Source of the DNA: Chlorobiales bacterium
Lineage (GTDB): Bacteria > Bacteroidota > Chlorobiia > Chlorobiales > Chlorobiaceae
Direction of reading: 5' to 3'
Assembly: GCA_022360355.1 (NCBI GenBank)
Contig: JAKSCY010000122.1
Span: 1-22,538, forward strand
DNA: 22,538 nucleotides
Position numbers and translations under genes: made by a program. The notes under the pieces are model-generated. The model worked only from the letters and a program-made list of their open reading frames with translations, did not search any database and had not been told where the DNA came from. Each line of letters begins with the position of its first letter. Within the stretch, counting starts at the first letter, position 1. Below, one piece after another: positions 8,455 through 19,937 of the stretch.

Positions 8455-8727
8455 TTATCGCTTTCTGTGAAGCAGCAGCCCGAGAATGAACCCGGCTCCG
8501 AGAGAGTAAAGCACCGAGGGGACAGGGTTCTCCTTTATGTATTCCTTGAGTTTCAGTGCCTTGTTCTGGATCTCCTCATACTGTTCACTGTCCTTGAACT
8601 GATTGTACATCTTGGAAATATTATCACTTATTACCTCGACCTGCTCCGGAATATGGGTTTTCCCTGAGTGCGACGGTTCGGATTCCCCGTTTACGGGCTG
8701 ATTGTCCTGCATTTCCTGCATCATCAT
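8455..8727 (-). CDS. YqjD/ElaB (DUF883)-like C-tail-anchored protein
   Basis: From the ATG at 8727 this is a 90-residue protein. It has a polar N-terminus and an amphipathic helical region (SDNISKMYNQF through the KALKLKEYIKENP segment). It ends in a single C-terminal hydrophobic segment with SLGAGFILGLLL followed by basic HRKR. This is the layout of the ElaB/YqjD family, in which the tail anchors the protein in the inner membrane. The start is uncertain: ATGs at 8727, 8724, 8721 and 8712 are in frame and none has a textbook ribosome site. The frame stays open upstream to 8868, but that part is AT-rich and reads like a promoter region rather than protein. Confidence 0.7.
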   Translation of the reverse strand: MMMQEMQDNQPVNGESEPSHSGKTHIPEQVEVISDNISKMYNQFKDSEQYEEIQNKALKLKEYIKENPVPSVLYSLGAGFILGLLLHRKR

Positions 8728-8842
8728 CTGCTGATTGTAGAGCACCTGTAGAACTGCTCGCTTTGTATAAAGGTGCCCTGGTGTTAGGCATAAGGGCTTC
8801 TGTATAGTAAAAAATATATATAAATGAACGTTTTTGGCTAAA

Positions 8843-9580
8843 TCAGTGCAAAATCCTCCCGCCGTCAACGGTAATAACCTGGCCGGTTACATAATTACTT
8901 CTCGTCAGGAACATAATTGCTTCCATGATATCAGCGGGTTCCCCAATGCGCTGCAAAGGGATGTGTTTCGAAAGCTCATCTTCCGGACCGTCACTCCATT
9001 CCGGATTTATCGTCACGGTACCCGGAGCAATTGAATTAACCAGGATTTTCGGGGCGAATACCTTTGCAAATACCTTTGTAATATGCTGAACGGCAGTTTT
9101 TGAAGCTGTATACGGTGTAAAGTTTTTCCATACAAGGTCAGCAGAGATATCGGTCATCGTGATGATGCGTGAGACAAACGGCTGTCCTGTCATGAGCTTC
9201 GCCCCGGCCTGCATGGTAAAGAACGTTCCTTTCAGGTTTGTATCGACAAGACTGTGCCACTCGCCTTCGGTTACATCAGGTAACGTTGTACTGTAAAAAT
9301 TGGACGCGCTGGTGATCAGAAGATCGAGCCTGTTGAAATGTTCCGCAAAGAACCTGAACGCTTCTTCGATATCGGGAACTTTTGAGACATCGCATTGCGC
9401 CATTTTCGATTCAGGACTGAAGCTAAGGATATTATTGAGGGTTTCTTCTGCTTTTTCCTCCGATTTGTTGTAGGTCAGGAAAACAGAATACCCGCTTTGA
9501 GCCAGTGAAAAGGCAACCTCACTGCCAAGACGTCCTGAACCGCCGGTTATAAAACATACTTTTTTGCCGGGTAATGCCAT
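8843..9580 (-). CDS. SDR-family oxidoreductase, pteridine reductase-like
   Basis: A 245-residue NAD(P)(H)-dependent short-chain dehydrogenase. The Rossmann cofactor motif TGGSGRLG is at 12-19. At the position of the usual NNAG motif it reads SASNF (91-95), and the active site has Y157 and K161 (YTASK). The usual catalytic serine 13 residues before the tyrosine is replaced by aspartate (D144). An Asp-Tyr-Lys triad with exactly this 13- and 4-residue spacing is typical of pteridine reductase PTR1. Reduction of a pterin is therefore a reasonable inference, but another carbonyl substrate cannot be excluded. Green sulfur bacteria are known to make unusual pterin glycosides. It is transcribed away from the lolD-like gene. 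Confidence 0.85.
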   Translation of the reverse strand: MALPGKKVCFITGGSGRLGSEVAFSLAQSGYSVFLTYNKSEEKAEETLNNILSFSPESKMAQCDVSKVPDIEEAFRFFAEHFNRLDLLITSASNFYSTTLPDVTEGEWHSLVDTNLKGTFFTMQAGAKLMTGQPFVSRIITMTDISADLVWKNFTPYTASKTAVQHITKVFAKVFAPKILVNSIAPGTVTINPEWSDGPEDELSKHIPLQRIGEPADIMEAIMFLTRSNYVTGQVITVDGGRILH

Positions 9581-9790
9581 CTGTATTTTAACCTCTTGCT
9601 TCAGAATAACATAACAAATGATTAAAAAGTTGTAACCGGACAGGAAAAAAGCGTGGACTGTTCCGGTTATCGGTGTGCGGATAATGTTAAGGAGTTTTTT
9701 TTATTATAAAAGCTGTCCGCCCGGTTATTTCGACATGGCGTTCAGGCAGGTGCTGCAAACGCCAAACAGTACGTTCGATGTCTTTTACTG
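9581..9790. promoter_or_regulatory. Divergent intergenic region between SDR gene and lolD operon
   Basis: This 210-base stretch must hold promoters for both divergent transcripts, the SDR gene to the left and the lolD-cruA-ligA run to the right. I see an AT-rich core around 9685-9712 but no convincing -35/-10 pair. A possible 35-codon reading frame (9684-9791) overlaps the lolD start as TGATG. Confidence 0.4.
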
Positions 9791-10486
9791 ATGAATAAAA
9801 CCATTTTGAAGCTTGTCTCTGTCCGAAGGGAGCTTGAACTTTCCCGCGACATCCGCCAGACCATTATCCCCGGTCTTTCACTGGAGATCGAGGAAGGCGA
9901 GTTTATTTCAATAACGGGCCCCTCCGGTTCCGGAAAATCAACACTGCTCTATATTATGGGGGGTCTTGACAAGCCTTCGTTTGGAGAGGTCTGGCTTGAC
10001 GGCATAAACATTACGGACAAGAACGAGAATGAGATGTCGAGGATTCGCAATGAAAAAATCGGGTTTATCTACCAGTTTCATTTTCTTCTCCCCGAGTTTA
10101 CGGCTGTTGAAAATGTCAGTATGCCGATGATGATCAACAACCGCAAAACAAAAACCGAAATCCGAGCCAGGGCTGAGATGCTGCTTGACAGGGTGGGTTT
10201 GAGCGACCGCTACGATTACAGGCCAAGCCAGCTCTCCGGCGGACAGCAACAAAGAGTTGCCGTTGCCCGGTCCCTTGCCAACGACCCGAAGGTTGTTCTT
10301 GGAGATGAGCCGACCGGTAACCTTGATTCAAAATCAGGGAACCAGGTTTACGAGTTGTTCGAGACACTGAACAAAGAGTTTAATCAGACTGTTATCTTTG
10401 TGACTCATGATGAAGAGTTTGCCCACAGGGCGAAGCGTCGTATTCATCTTGTTGATGGAAAAATTGACAGCGACAGACTGCTTTAG
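9791..10486 (+). CDS. lolD: LolD/MacB-type ABC transporter ATP-binding protein
   Basis: A 231-residue ATPase of the LolD/MacB/FtsE group. Walker [10 protein letters not shown] is near residue 43, followed by the family-typical GGLDKPS segment. The Q-loop region is [17 protein letters not shown], the signature [15 protein letters not shown], Walker [11 protein letters not shown] and the switch His in VTHDEE. In LolCDE this subunit drives release of lipoproteins from the inner membrane for outer-membrane sorting. No permease gene is adjacent, so its partner must be encoded elsewhere and MacB-like efflux remains possible. No ribosome site precedes the ATG, which overlaps the stop of a small upstream frame. 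cruA follows after 28 bases. Confidence 0.85.
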   Translation: MNKTILKLVSVRRELELSRDIRQTIIPGLSLEIEEGEFISITGPSGSGKSTLLYIMGGLDKPSFGEVWLDGINITDKNENEMSRIRNEKIGFIYQFHFLLPEFTAVENVSMPMMINNRKTKTEIRARAEMLLDRVGLSDRYDYRPSQLSGGQQQRVAVARSLANDPKVVLGDEPTGNLDSKSGNQVYELFETLNKEFNQTVIFVTHDEEFAHRAKRRIHLVDGKIDSDRLL

Positions 10487-10514
10487 GTCGTCGCAGGAAA
10501 AACATATGTGAATA

Positions 10515-14098
<3,584 letters not shown>

Positions 14099-14132
14099 CT
14101 GAGTCCATAAAGACTAATGATAAAACATAATT

Positions 14133-14774
14133 ATGGATCCGCATTATCGTATTGCAATTTTTGGTTCCGCCCGGATAAGGGAGGGAGACCAGGAGTACAA
14201 GGATGTGTTTGCCATTGCAAAAGCGCTGGCCGAGTCAGGTTTTGATGTTGTAACAGGAGGTGGGCCAGGGCTCATGAACGCGGCGAACTCGGGTCACAGG
14301 AGCGCGAGCTCCGGCACTCATTCCATCGGGTTGAACATCAGACTGCCCCACGAGCAGGTTGCAAATCAATACCTCGACATCAAGCATGAGTTCGACCGGT
14401 TCAGCAACCGCCTCGATACGTTTATGTCGATTTCTGATGCGGTTATTGTTGCTCCGGGCGGAATCGGCACGTTGCTCGAGCTGTTTTATGCCTGGCAACT
14501 GGCACAGGTTCAGCATATCTGTGAAACCCCTGTTATCTTGTTCGGCGCTATGTGGAAAGGGTTGCTTGAGTGGCTGAAAGCAGAAGTGCTGTCGAGGAAA
14601 ATGATCAGCGAAAGTGATCTGAGAATGATTTTTCATGTCAATGATGTGAAAAAAGTTGTTGATCTTATCCGCAAAATCCACAGTGATCGTTCATCAGGCG
14701 GTCACGTATGCACCAATTATGAAAGGTACAAGGTGGTTTTCGATTTACAGGACAACGGCAACGGGGAAGAGTGA
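14133..14774 (+). CDS. LOG-family Rossmann protein (putative nucleoside monophosphate phosphoribohydrolase)
   Basis: The 213-residue protein has the LOG / TIGR00730-type motifs: FGSARI near the N-terminus, [12 protein letters not shown] near residue 41, and the catalytic PGGIGTLLE near residue 108. Members cleave nucleoside 5'-monophosphates to base plus ribose 5-phosphate; plant LOG does this to cytokinin nucleotides. The older label 'lysine decarboxylase' is not supported. The bacterial physiological substrate is usually unknown. It begins 34 bases after ligA without an obvious ribosome site, and its stop overlaps the next gene, the VanZ-IS110 fusion, implying coupled translation. Confidence 0.85.
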   Translation: MDPHYRIAIFGSARIREGDQEYKDVFAIAKALAESGFDVVTGGGPGLMNAANSGHRSASSGTHSIGLNIRLPHEQVANQYLDIKHEFDRFSNRLDTFMSISDAVIVAPGGIGTLLELFYAWQLAQVQHICETPVILFGAMWKGLLEWLKAEVLSRKMISESDLRMIFHVNDVKKVVDLIRKIHSDRSSGGHVCTNYERYKVVFDLQDNGNGEE

Positions 14775-15967
14775 GTATGATTGAAGGCGACAGGCTGATA
14801 AAGTTTGCAAAACGGGTGACACTGTTCATAACAGCAGGGTTGATTTTACGTGAAGCATTAAGCGCCTATTCAATTGCTGAACTATTCCCTCACAGTGACA
14901 AGCTGCTCCATGCTTGTGCATTTTATATTCTGGCTCTGCTTGCCGATCTTTCATTTCCTGAAAAAAAGTTTCTTTTCTTCAATCTGAGTGGTCTGCTCTT
15001 ATTCGGTGTAACTATCGAGGTCCTTCAGCGGTATACAACAGGGAGGGATTTTTCTTTTCTTGACATGGCTGCAAATACCCTTGGTATGTCGCTTTTTTAC
15101 TTATCAGTGCCTTTGCTTAAAAAAATTCCCATGCTCAAGCGTATCTGGCAGCCTGATTCACCGGATCCTGATAAGCGGTTCGTAATAACCGTGCTGGATG
15201 ACAGCGGGGAGACGGGATGTGCTCTGGAAGAAGTGACGCTGGGCGGGGTTGATGTTGCTCAATCTCTGGCGGAAGAATGTCGGTATCTGAACAGGAGTCG
15301 AGACCGTCTTGTGGAAGATGAAAAACATCTGAAAAATCGTATCAGGGCTTTGTTGGCAAAGTACGACTACCGGATCCCGGCGGATTTTGATGACAGCCGC
15401 CGCTGGTCGGGTGCTTGTCTGAAATGGCTGGAAAACCTGCGGTTTCCAACTCCTTATGCCCGTGAGGCGCATGTGTTGTTGCTGAATCAGTTGAAGGAAA
15501 ACCACTGGAAACAGGCAAGAGTGCTGCGGAATATGAAGCAGATGACCAGGAGAGAACCAGAGCTTTCACAGGCGGTGTCGTTGTTACAGACGGTTCCGGG
15601 AGTAGGGTTTCTGACAGCGTTTCTGTTCATAACTGAGATTATAGATATGAGCCGTTTCAGGCGTTTTGAAGAACTTGTTCATTATGTCGACATGGCATTA
15701 TCGGGGTACTCTTCGGATAAGCGTTCCGTTAGCAAAAATATGGGTAGTCTGTACAATGAATTATTTGCCCTGCTGATAGAGTCATCATGGATAGCAGTGA
15801 GAAAAGAGCAAAGGCTAACGATGATTTTCAGCGAACTGTGCAGCCGAATGGACAGGGATGCGGCTATTATCAGAATTGCCAAAATACTTTTAAGCCATAT
15901 GTGTTCGGTCTGGCAAAACCAGCGTCCGTTCGTGTACGAAGGTATTGAATATGAGCCGGAGTTTTGA
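14771..15967 (+). CDS. VanZ-like membrane domain fused to IS110-type transposase C-terminal region
   Basis: A single uninterrupted frame of 398 residues joins two unrelated parts. Residues about 10-118 are VanZ-like: hydrophobic segments, [10 protein letters not shown] at 43-52 and [23 protein letters not shown] at 83-105. Residues about 175-395 match the C-terminal half of IS110/IS1111 recombinases. There is a KNRIRALL helical linker, [16 protein letters not shown] at 271-286 (the PGxG core), the Tnp-domain SSD at 314-316, ESSWIAVRK at 337-345 and [10 protein letters not shown] at 365-374. The N-terminal DEDD nuclease domain is missing, so autonomous transposition is not expected. The Gly after the Ser pair and the later GN motif are altered. 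It starts at GTG 14771, overlapping the LOG gene, or at ATG 14777, which is better spaced from GGGGA at 14763-14767. Function unknown. Confidence 0.8.
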   Translation: MSMIEGDRLIKFAKRVTLFITAGLILREALSAYSIAELFPHSDKLLHACAFYILALLADLSFPEKKFLFFNLSGLLLFGVTIEVLQRYTTGRDFSFLDMAANTLGMSLFYLSVPLLKKIPMLKRIWQPDSPDPDKRFVITVLDDSGETGCALEEVTLGGVDVAQSLAEECRYLNRSRDRLVEDEKHLKNRIRALLAKYDYRIPADFDDSRRWSGACLKWLENLRFPTPYAREAHVLLLNQLKENHWKQARVLRNMKQMTRREPELSQAVSLLQTVPGVGFLTAFLFITEIIDMSRFRRFEELVHYVDMALSGYSSDKRSVSKNMGSLYNELFALLIESSWIAVRKEQRLTMIFSELCSRMDRDAAIIRIAKILLSHMCSVWQNQRPFVYEGIEYEPEF

Positions 15968-16009
15968 CAGTCAAGGCGAAAAGCACCAAATGAATTATGT
16001 CGTCGGCCA

Positions 16010-16026
16010 CTTTCCCCGGCGGGAAG
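16010..16026 (+). terminator. Weak stem-loop in the convergent gap before menG
   Basis: CTT/CCC pairs with GGG/AAG around a CGGC loop, with one bulged T, between the convergent VanZ-IS110 and menG genes. There is only a loose T-rich stretch behind it on the plus strand, and none on the minus strand, so termination is uncertain. Confidence 0.3.
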
Positions 16027-16029
16027 CTG

Positions 16030-16785
16030 TTATTTCTGTGCTGTGTAGAGTATCGAAGTTTCAAAGGTCATCGGGCGGTACTCTGCCGTACGGAACCCGG
16101 CGTCTTTCAGGATGGCTGTAAACTCCTCGCCCTGTGGGAACTCTTCAACCGAGTGCGGCAGGTAGTCATAGGCAAAACTTGATTTGCTGAAGAGTCCTGC
16201 AATTTTCGGGAGCACCTTTTTGAAGTACACAAGGTAAAGTTTCTTCATGACCGGGTTCCTGGGTATCATCGGTTCGATAATCAGGGCATGGCCTCCCGGC
16301 CGGAGTACTCTGTGGAACTCACTGAGACCCTGCAGCAGGTTCTCAAAATTTCTTGCTCCGAATCCTGCGCTGACGATATCAAAAGAAGCGTCTTCAAAGG
16401 ATAGTTTTTCCGCGTATCCTTCCCTGAAGGTTATGGCGGGATATTTTTTTCTGGCAATGGACAGCATGTTTCCGGAAAGGTCAACTCCGGTAACCTTTGA
16501 GCCGGGGATTCCGGACATTGCATGTGCAAGGTCGCCGGTTCCGGTTGCTACATCCAGAATAGCCGGTTCGCTATTTGTGCCGACCAGCTGCTTTGCTTTT
16601 CTGGCGGTGCAGGATCGCCAGTAATTGTCGATGCCGAGACTCAGGAGATGGTTGAGAAAGTCGTAAGTGGGAGCGACTTCATCAAACATATGCTGTATCG
16701 AGGCATGCGACTTCGATCTGAAAAGAGATTGAGCGGTTTCTTTTGACCGGTTAAGCGATTCTTCAGCTTTTTTTGCCATAAACAT
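16030..16785 (-). CDS. menG: Demethylmenaquinone methyltransferase MenG (UbiE family)
   Basis: This SAM-dependent C-methyltransferase converts demethylmenaquinone to menaquinone, the main electron-carrier quinone of green sulfur bacteria. The 251 residues show the UbiE pattern: [18 protein letters not shown] near residue 34, the SAM-binding motif [12 protein letters not shown] near residue 75, and [10 protein letters not shown] near residue 140. The [14 protein letters not shown] stretch is near residue 158 and the family C-terminus ends [11 protein letters not shown]. It overlaps hisI by 23 bases. An ATG two codons in (16779) is a possible alternative start, preceded by GAAG. Confidence 0.94.
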   Translation of the reverse strand: MFMAKKAEESLNRSKETAQSLFRSKSHASIQHMFDEVAPTYDFLNHLLSLGIDNYWRSCTARKAKQLVGTNSEPAILDVATGTGDLAHAMSGIPGSKVTGVDLSGNMLSIARKKYPAITFREGYAEKLSFEDASFDIVSAGFGARNFENLLQGLSEFHRVLRPGGHALIIEPMIPRNPVMKKLYLVYFKKVLPKIAGLFSKSSFAYDYLPHSVEEFPQGEEFTAILKDAGFRTAEYRPMTFETSILYTAQK

Positions 16786-17176
16786 CTTCAGGGTTAAACA
16801 TCAGCGTATCACAGATTTCCAGGGAAAGATCGCTTTTTGCTTTCCGGTAGAAACAGGAGTGGTAGCCTACATGGCAGGCTCCGCCTTTCTGGGAAACTTT
16901 CAGGAGCAACGTGTCACCGTCACAATCAATCAGGATATCATGAACATCCTGCATGTTGCCGGATGATTCGCCTTTTAGCCATAATTTCTGACGGCTTCGA
17001 CTCCAGTAGCAGGCTTTCTTTTTTTTCAGTGTCATTTCAAGGCTCTCACGGTTCATCCAGGCCATCATCAGTACTTTACCGGTTTCGTGGTCCTGAACGA
17101 TAGCCGGTACCAGCCCGTTGGCGTCAAACCTGACGGTTTCTAAAAAGCTTTTCTGAAGATCCTGATGTTCGCTCAT
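16763..17176 (-). CDS. hisI: Phosphoribosyl-AMP cyclohydrolase HisI
   Basis: HisI opens the purine ring of phosphoribosyl-AMP in the third step of histidine synthesis; it is a zinc and magnesium enzyme. The 137-residue length matches the stand-alone cyclohydrolase, without the HisE pyrophosphohydrolase domain. Visible signatures are [12 protein letters not shown] near residue 30, [17 protein letters not shown] near residue 57, and the metal site [11 protein letters not shown] with [11 protein letters not shown] near residues 85-110. It is the first gene of a two-gene minus-strand unit with menG; the functional link between histidine and menaquinone synthesis is not obvious. Confidence 0.96.
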   Translation of the reverse strand: MSEHQDLQKSFLETVRFDANGLVPAIVQDHETGKVLMMAWMNRESLEMTLKKKKACYWSRSRQKLWLKGESSGNMQDVHDILIDCDGDTLLLKVSQKGGACHVGYHSCFYRKAKSDLSLEICDTLMFNPEDVYGKKS

Positions 17177-17189
17177 ATACGGTGCGGAT

Positions 17190-17314
17190 TAATGGGCGCC
17201 TCGATTTATTTATTCCGCGCTTCAATTGCCTCGTTGAGCGGATAGGAGAGGTTTTCTGCGCTCCGTTCGCCTTCCACTTGAACCGCTCATGGCAATAAAT
17301 AGAGGTGCCCTAAT
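17190..17314. mobile_element. MITE-like element with 17-bp terminal inverted repeats and TAAT flanks
   Basis: GGGCGCCTCGATTTATT at 17194-17210 and AATAAATAGAGGTGCCC at 17294-17310 are reverse complements at 15 of 17 positions. The 117-bp unit is flanked directly by TAAT at 17190-17193 and TAAT at 17311-17314, consistent with a 4-bp target duplication. No protein is encoded inside. A further internal pairing (TGAGCGG at 17235-17241 with CCGCTCA at 17283-17289) would let it fold as a long hairpin. It could also be a stable structured RNA or a bidirectional terminator, but the matched flanks favour a non-autonomous transposon. Confidence 0.6.
17235..17289. repeat. Internal inverted repeat of the MITE-like element
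   Basis: TGAGCGG at 17235-17241 and CCGCTCA at 17283-17289 are exact reverse complements. An overlapping alternative pairing, GCGCTTCAA (17217-17225) with TTGAACCGC (17279-17287, 8 of 9), is possible, so more than one fold can form. Confidence 0.5.
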
Positions 17315-17467
17315 ATCATTGTTTTTCTGAACCCGCCGTCGGCAGTTCCAGATATATTTTATTGACCTTAAAGATTGATAAAATTATGGAAAAACCAAGG
17401 TTGATAAGGAGAAAAATCAGGAAACTCTTAACTTCCACATCATTATTCTAAAGCTTGCCCTTTATCT

Positions 17468-18550
17468 ATGCAGACACTGCAGAAAATACTGCCTAAATAT
17501 ACCATTGCTCTCGGGATTGTTTTTCTGGCAACGGTTATCTATCTCGTTACAAGAGGCAATACAGTGGTTGTAGAAGCTCATCCCGTTAAGAAAATGGAGC
17601 TCGCACAGGCTGTTTATGCAACGGGTTATGTTGACGCTGACGCGATGGCCGATCTTCGCAGCGAGATATCCGGAACAATAGGTTTTGTGGGTGCTCATGA
17701 GGGTGAGTGGGTTGATAAAGGCAGTACAATCCTGGTGTTTGACGAGCGCCGGCTGCAACTGGCAGTAGAAGAGGCAAAGGCTGCTTATGCAGAGCAGAGA
17801 TCGGAGACGTATGATTTACGCGCAAGGCGGAAAAGAAGCCGCAACCTCTTCAGGGCAGGGGCGATTGCACGACAGGAGCTTGACGATGCCGAAAAGGAAT
17901 ACACTCAGGCGATGAAGCTGCTGCAGCAGCGTGAACTTCAACTGAAAAGCCGTCAGGATGATTTGAAGAAGCAGGTTGTCACTGCTCCTATTGCAGGTGT
18001 TCTGACTCTTCAGGAAGCAAAAATAGGTGATTACATTGTCGCGAATACCCTTGTTGCGAGAGTGATCGATACAACCAGTTATATCGTTAACGTTGAGGTT
18101 GATGAGCTTGATGTTCCCCGGCTGAAGACAGGGCAGCCCGCCACCGTGGCGCTGGATGCTCTCCCGGAAAAACGCCTTTCGTCCAGCGTTGCCAGGGTGG
18201 TTCCGCAGACGGACAGGATAACCAAGACCTCAAAAGTTTTTCTGGCGCTTGATGGATATGTGGAGAGTATACAGGTCGGAATGACGGCAACTGCAAACAT
18301 TATATACAATGTCCAGGAAGGTGCATTACTGGTTCCGAAAAGTTCTGTTTTTGAGGAAGCCCGGCAGGACTACGTGTGGAAGATCGAGAAAAGACATCTG
18401 AAAAAACAGAGGATAGTAACAGGTGCTTCTGATATTCGCTATGTCGAAATTCTCGATGGTTTGTCTGAGGGCGACAGCGTTGTTGTAAAGCCGGAAGAGA
18501 AGTTCAAGGAGGGTATGGAAGCGAAAATCAGAGCGGATCGGGCAGATTGA
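17468..18550 (+). CDS. HlyD/RND-type efflux periplasmic adaptor subunit
   Basis: A 360-residue membrane-fusion protein. An N-terminal hydrophobic anchor (about 11-29) is followed by a lipoyl-like half-motif with GTIGFVGAHEGEWVDKGSTIL (near residues 69-89). A helical hairpin comes next (about 95-165, rich in Arg, Lys and Gln). The second lipoyl half has APIAGVLTLQEAKIGDYIVA (near 177-196), then a beta-barrel and a membrane-proximal domain. Adaptors bridge an inner-membrane pump to the outer membrane. No permease or outer-membrane channel gene lies directly next to it, so the pump it serves is unknown; MacB/ABC-type pumps commonly use such adaptors. No clear ribosome site precedes the ATG, and the MITE-like element lies 154 bases upstream. 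Confidence 0.88.
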   Translation: MQTLQKILPKYTIALGIVFLATVIYLVTRGNTVVVEAHPVKKMELAQAVYATGYVDADAMADLRSEISGTIGFVGAHEGEWVDKGSTILVFDERRLQLAVEEAKAAYAEQRSETYDLRARRKRSRNLFRAGAIARQELDDAEKEYTQAMKLLQQRELQLKSRQDDLKKQVVTAPIAGVLTLQEAKIGDYIVANTLVARVIDTTSYIVNVEVDELDVPRLKTGQPATVALDALPEKRLSSSVARVVPQTDRITKTSKVFLALDGYVESIQVGMTATANIIYNVQEGALLVPKSSVFEEARQDYVWKIEKRHLKKQRIVTGASDIRYVEILDGLSEGDSVVVKPEEKFKEGMEAKIRADRAD

Positions 18551-18680
18551 AGCCGGAAAAATCAGTATGCAACTGTCCCGGCGGGTCGGGGAAGGACTGA
18601 AGGGGCAGGCGTGCGTTTGTTCGTGTAGAGGGTAATAAATGCCGGGAGGGCAGAAGACAAGTCGTTTCGGCAAGCAAGGC

Positions 18681-18684
18681 GGAG
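18681..18684 (+). promoter_or_regulatory. Ribosome binding site choosing the ferrochelatase-like start
   Basis: GGAG at 18681-18684 lies 8 bases before the ATG at 18693. It favours that start over an in-frame ATG at 18639, whose extra 18 residues are polar and outside the family fold. Confidence 0.6.
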
Positions 18685-18692
18685 TAACATCG

Positions 18693-19700
18693 ATGATGAA
18701 AAAAATTGCTGTTATCATGGTGGCGCACGGAGAGGCGGAAACAGCAGGTTTTCTGGATAATTTTGCCATGACCCGTCATACCCTGTCACATGCGTCAGAG
18801 GCAATGAGTATTCCCCGGCCGCTTCAGTTTCTGATATCATTGGGTGCAGGCCTGAAAAACAGTTCGAGATTCAGGCGGATCAACTATGTTTCACCGCAGA
18901 ATGAGCTTACACGGAAACAGGCTGCCGCTGTCGGTCGTAAGCTTGCGCAGCATCCTGAAAAGCAGGGCCTCTGTTTTGAGGTATTTCCTGCTTTTTCCGC
19001 AACCCCCCCGTTTCTTGAGGAGGTTATCGACAATACCCGCCGCTATGACGCACAGATTATGCTGTATATGGCACCGGTTGAAAACAGTCTGAGTTGCGGC
19101 GCCATATGCGGTTATCTGAAGGATAACTATGCGGGGCACGAACTTGCAGGTGTAAAAGTTGTCAGCCGTTTCCGGGAGGACGAGAGGTTATTGGATGTGT
19201 ACCGTGATCATATTTTTCGGCATTCCCTTCCGTGCGGGGATGGTGATACGGCTCAATCGGCTCTTGTTCTGGTTTTTCATGGAACTCTTGTTGCCGACGC
19301 CAGGGGAAATTCCCCTGCGTTTCATAACGGACTGGAAGAAACGATGGCTTTTGCCGGGATATTGCAAAAGACCATCATGAGCGATGCAAGAAATTCCTTT
19401 GGACAAATCCATGTTTCCTTTTTAAACCATGACGTAGGGGGGGAGTGGACAAAGCCTTCTCTGGAGCAGACTCTTGACAGGTTGAAAAAAGAAAATACGG
19501 AACATGTTGCGCTGTTTTCCGCAGGTTACTTTTCCGACGGTAACGAAACCCTTTTGAAAGCAAAAGAGGCTTTGTTGAAAAGCGGAATAGGTACCACCTC
19601 CTATATTCCCTGCATCAACGATTCGGATGCGTTCGTGGGATATCTTTCGGACAGGATTGTTTTTGCTGCAAAGCAGATAATGAACCTGTACAGAGGTTGA
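18693..19700 (+). CDS. hemH: Divergent ferrochelatase-like protein (HemH family)
   Basis: From the ATG at 18693 this is 335 residues, the size of bacterial ferrochelatases, which insert Fe2+ into protoporphyrin or coproporphyrin in heme synthesis. The probable catalytic histidine is in LVLVFHGTLVADARGN (near residue 197). The conserved acidic site appears in FSAGYFSDGNETL (near 276-288). An INYVSPQNELTRKQA segment replaces the usual GGxSP region and the N-terminal glycine motif is degenerate (VIMVAHGEAE). The fold therefore fits, but it is a diverged member. Insertion of another metal or a related chelatase role is possible. The same frame continues beyond its TGA as a hydrophobic stretch to 19892. 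Confidence 0.8.
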   Translation: MMKKIAVIMVAHGEAETAGFLDNFAMTRHTLSHASEAMSIPRPLQFLISLGAGLKNSSRFRRINYVSPQNELTRKQAAAVGRKLAQHPEKQGLCFEVFPAFSATPPFLEEVIDNTRRYDAQIMLYMAPVENSLSCGAICGYLKDNYAGHELAGVKVVSRFREDERLLDVYRDHIFRHSLPCGDGDTAQSALVLVFHGTLVADARGNSPAFHNGLEETMAFAGILQKTIMSDARNSFGQIHVSFLNHDVGGEWTKPSLEQTLDRLKKENTEHVALFSAGYFSDGNETLLKAKEALLKSGIGTTSYIPCINDSDAFVGYLSDRIVFAAKQIMNLYRG

Positions 19701-19745
19701 GCGTCTTTCTGTCTTCTCTCTGTTCAGCTCTTCGGCCTCGGTGGT

Positions 19746-19892
19746 ATGGTTGTCCGGGTGGCGCTTTTCGAGGCAGCCGGGCCTTGTGTGATTACGGCAG
19801 GTATCATTGCAGCAAGGCATGGTATCACTACTTTATCTTTAGCCAATCTGATGGTTGCCGTGGGGGAGTGTTTTATTCACAATAAAAGCTGA
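19746..19892 (+). CDS. Possible 48-codon hydrophobic small ORF after hemH
   Basis: An ATG frame of 48 codons begins 46 bases after the hemH stop and is in the same frame as hemH. The product would be mostly hydrophobic, with VITAGIIAARHG and a TTLSLANLMVAVGE stretch, possibly one membrane helix. There is no good ribosome site, and the codons between the hemH TGA and this ATG are also open. It may be a real small gene, a remnant of a longer C-terminus or chance. Nothing else is seen in the 237-base gap 19701-19937. Confidence 0.25.
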   Translation: MVVRVALFEAAGPCVITAGIIAARHGITTLSLANLMVAVGECFIHNKS

Positions 19893-19937
19893 GTACTTTA
19901 AAGAGAGAATGCTTTTTGCCATACAAGATATACAGCC

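Noticed and set aside
8771..8780. AGGTGCCCT resembling the right end of the MITE-like element
   Set aside because: Only nine bases match and no paired left end or direct repeat is found nearby.
8785..8835. AT-rich stretch upstream of the YqjD-like gene as a promoter
   Set aside because: TATACA and TACTAT boxes can be read on the minus strand, but no matching -35 lies at normal spacing.
17386..17451. 21-codon basic peptide frame before the efflux adaptor, with two TTGATAA repeats (17375-17381, 17401-17407)
   Set aside because: No ribosome site and too short to judge; the repeats are short and AT-rich enough to be chance.
19697..19885. 62-codon frame starting with TTG/Met reading over the hemH stop
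   Set aside because: Composition rich in Cys, Arg and Trp is typical of a wrong frame; the 19746-19892 frame is more plausible.
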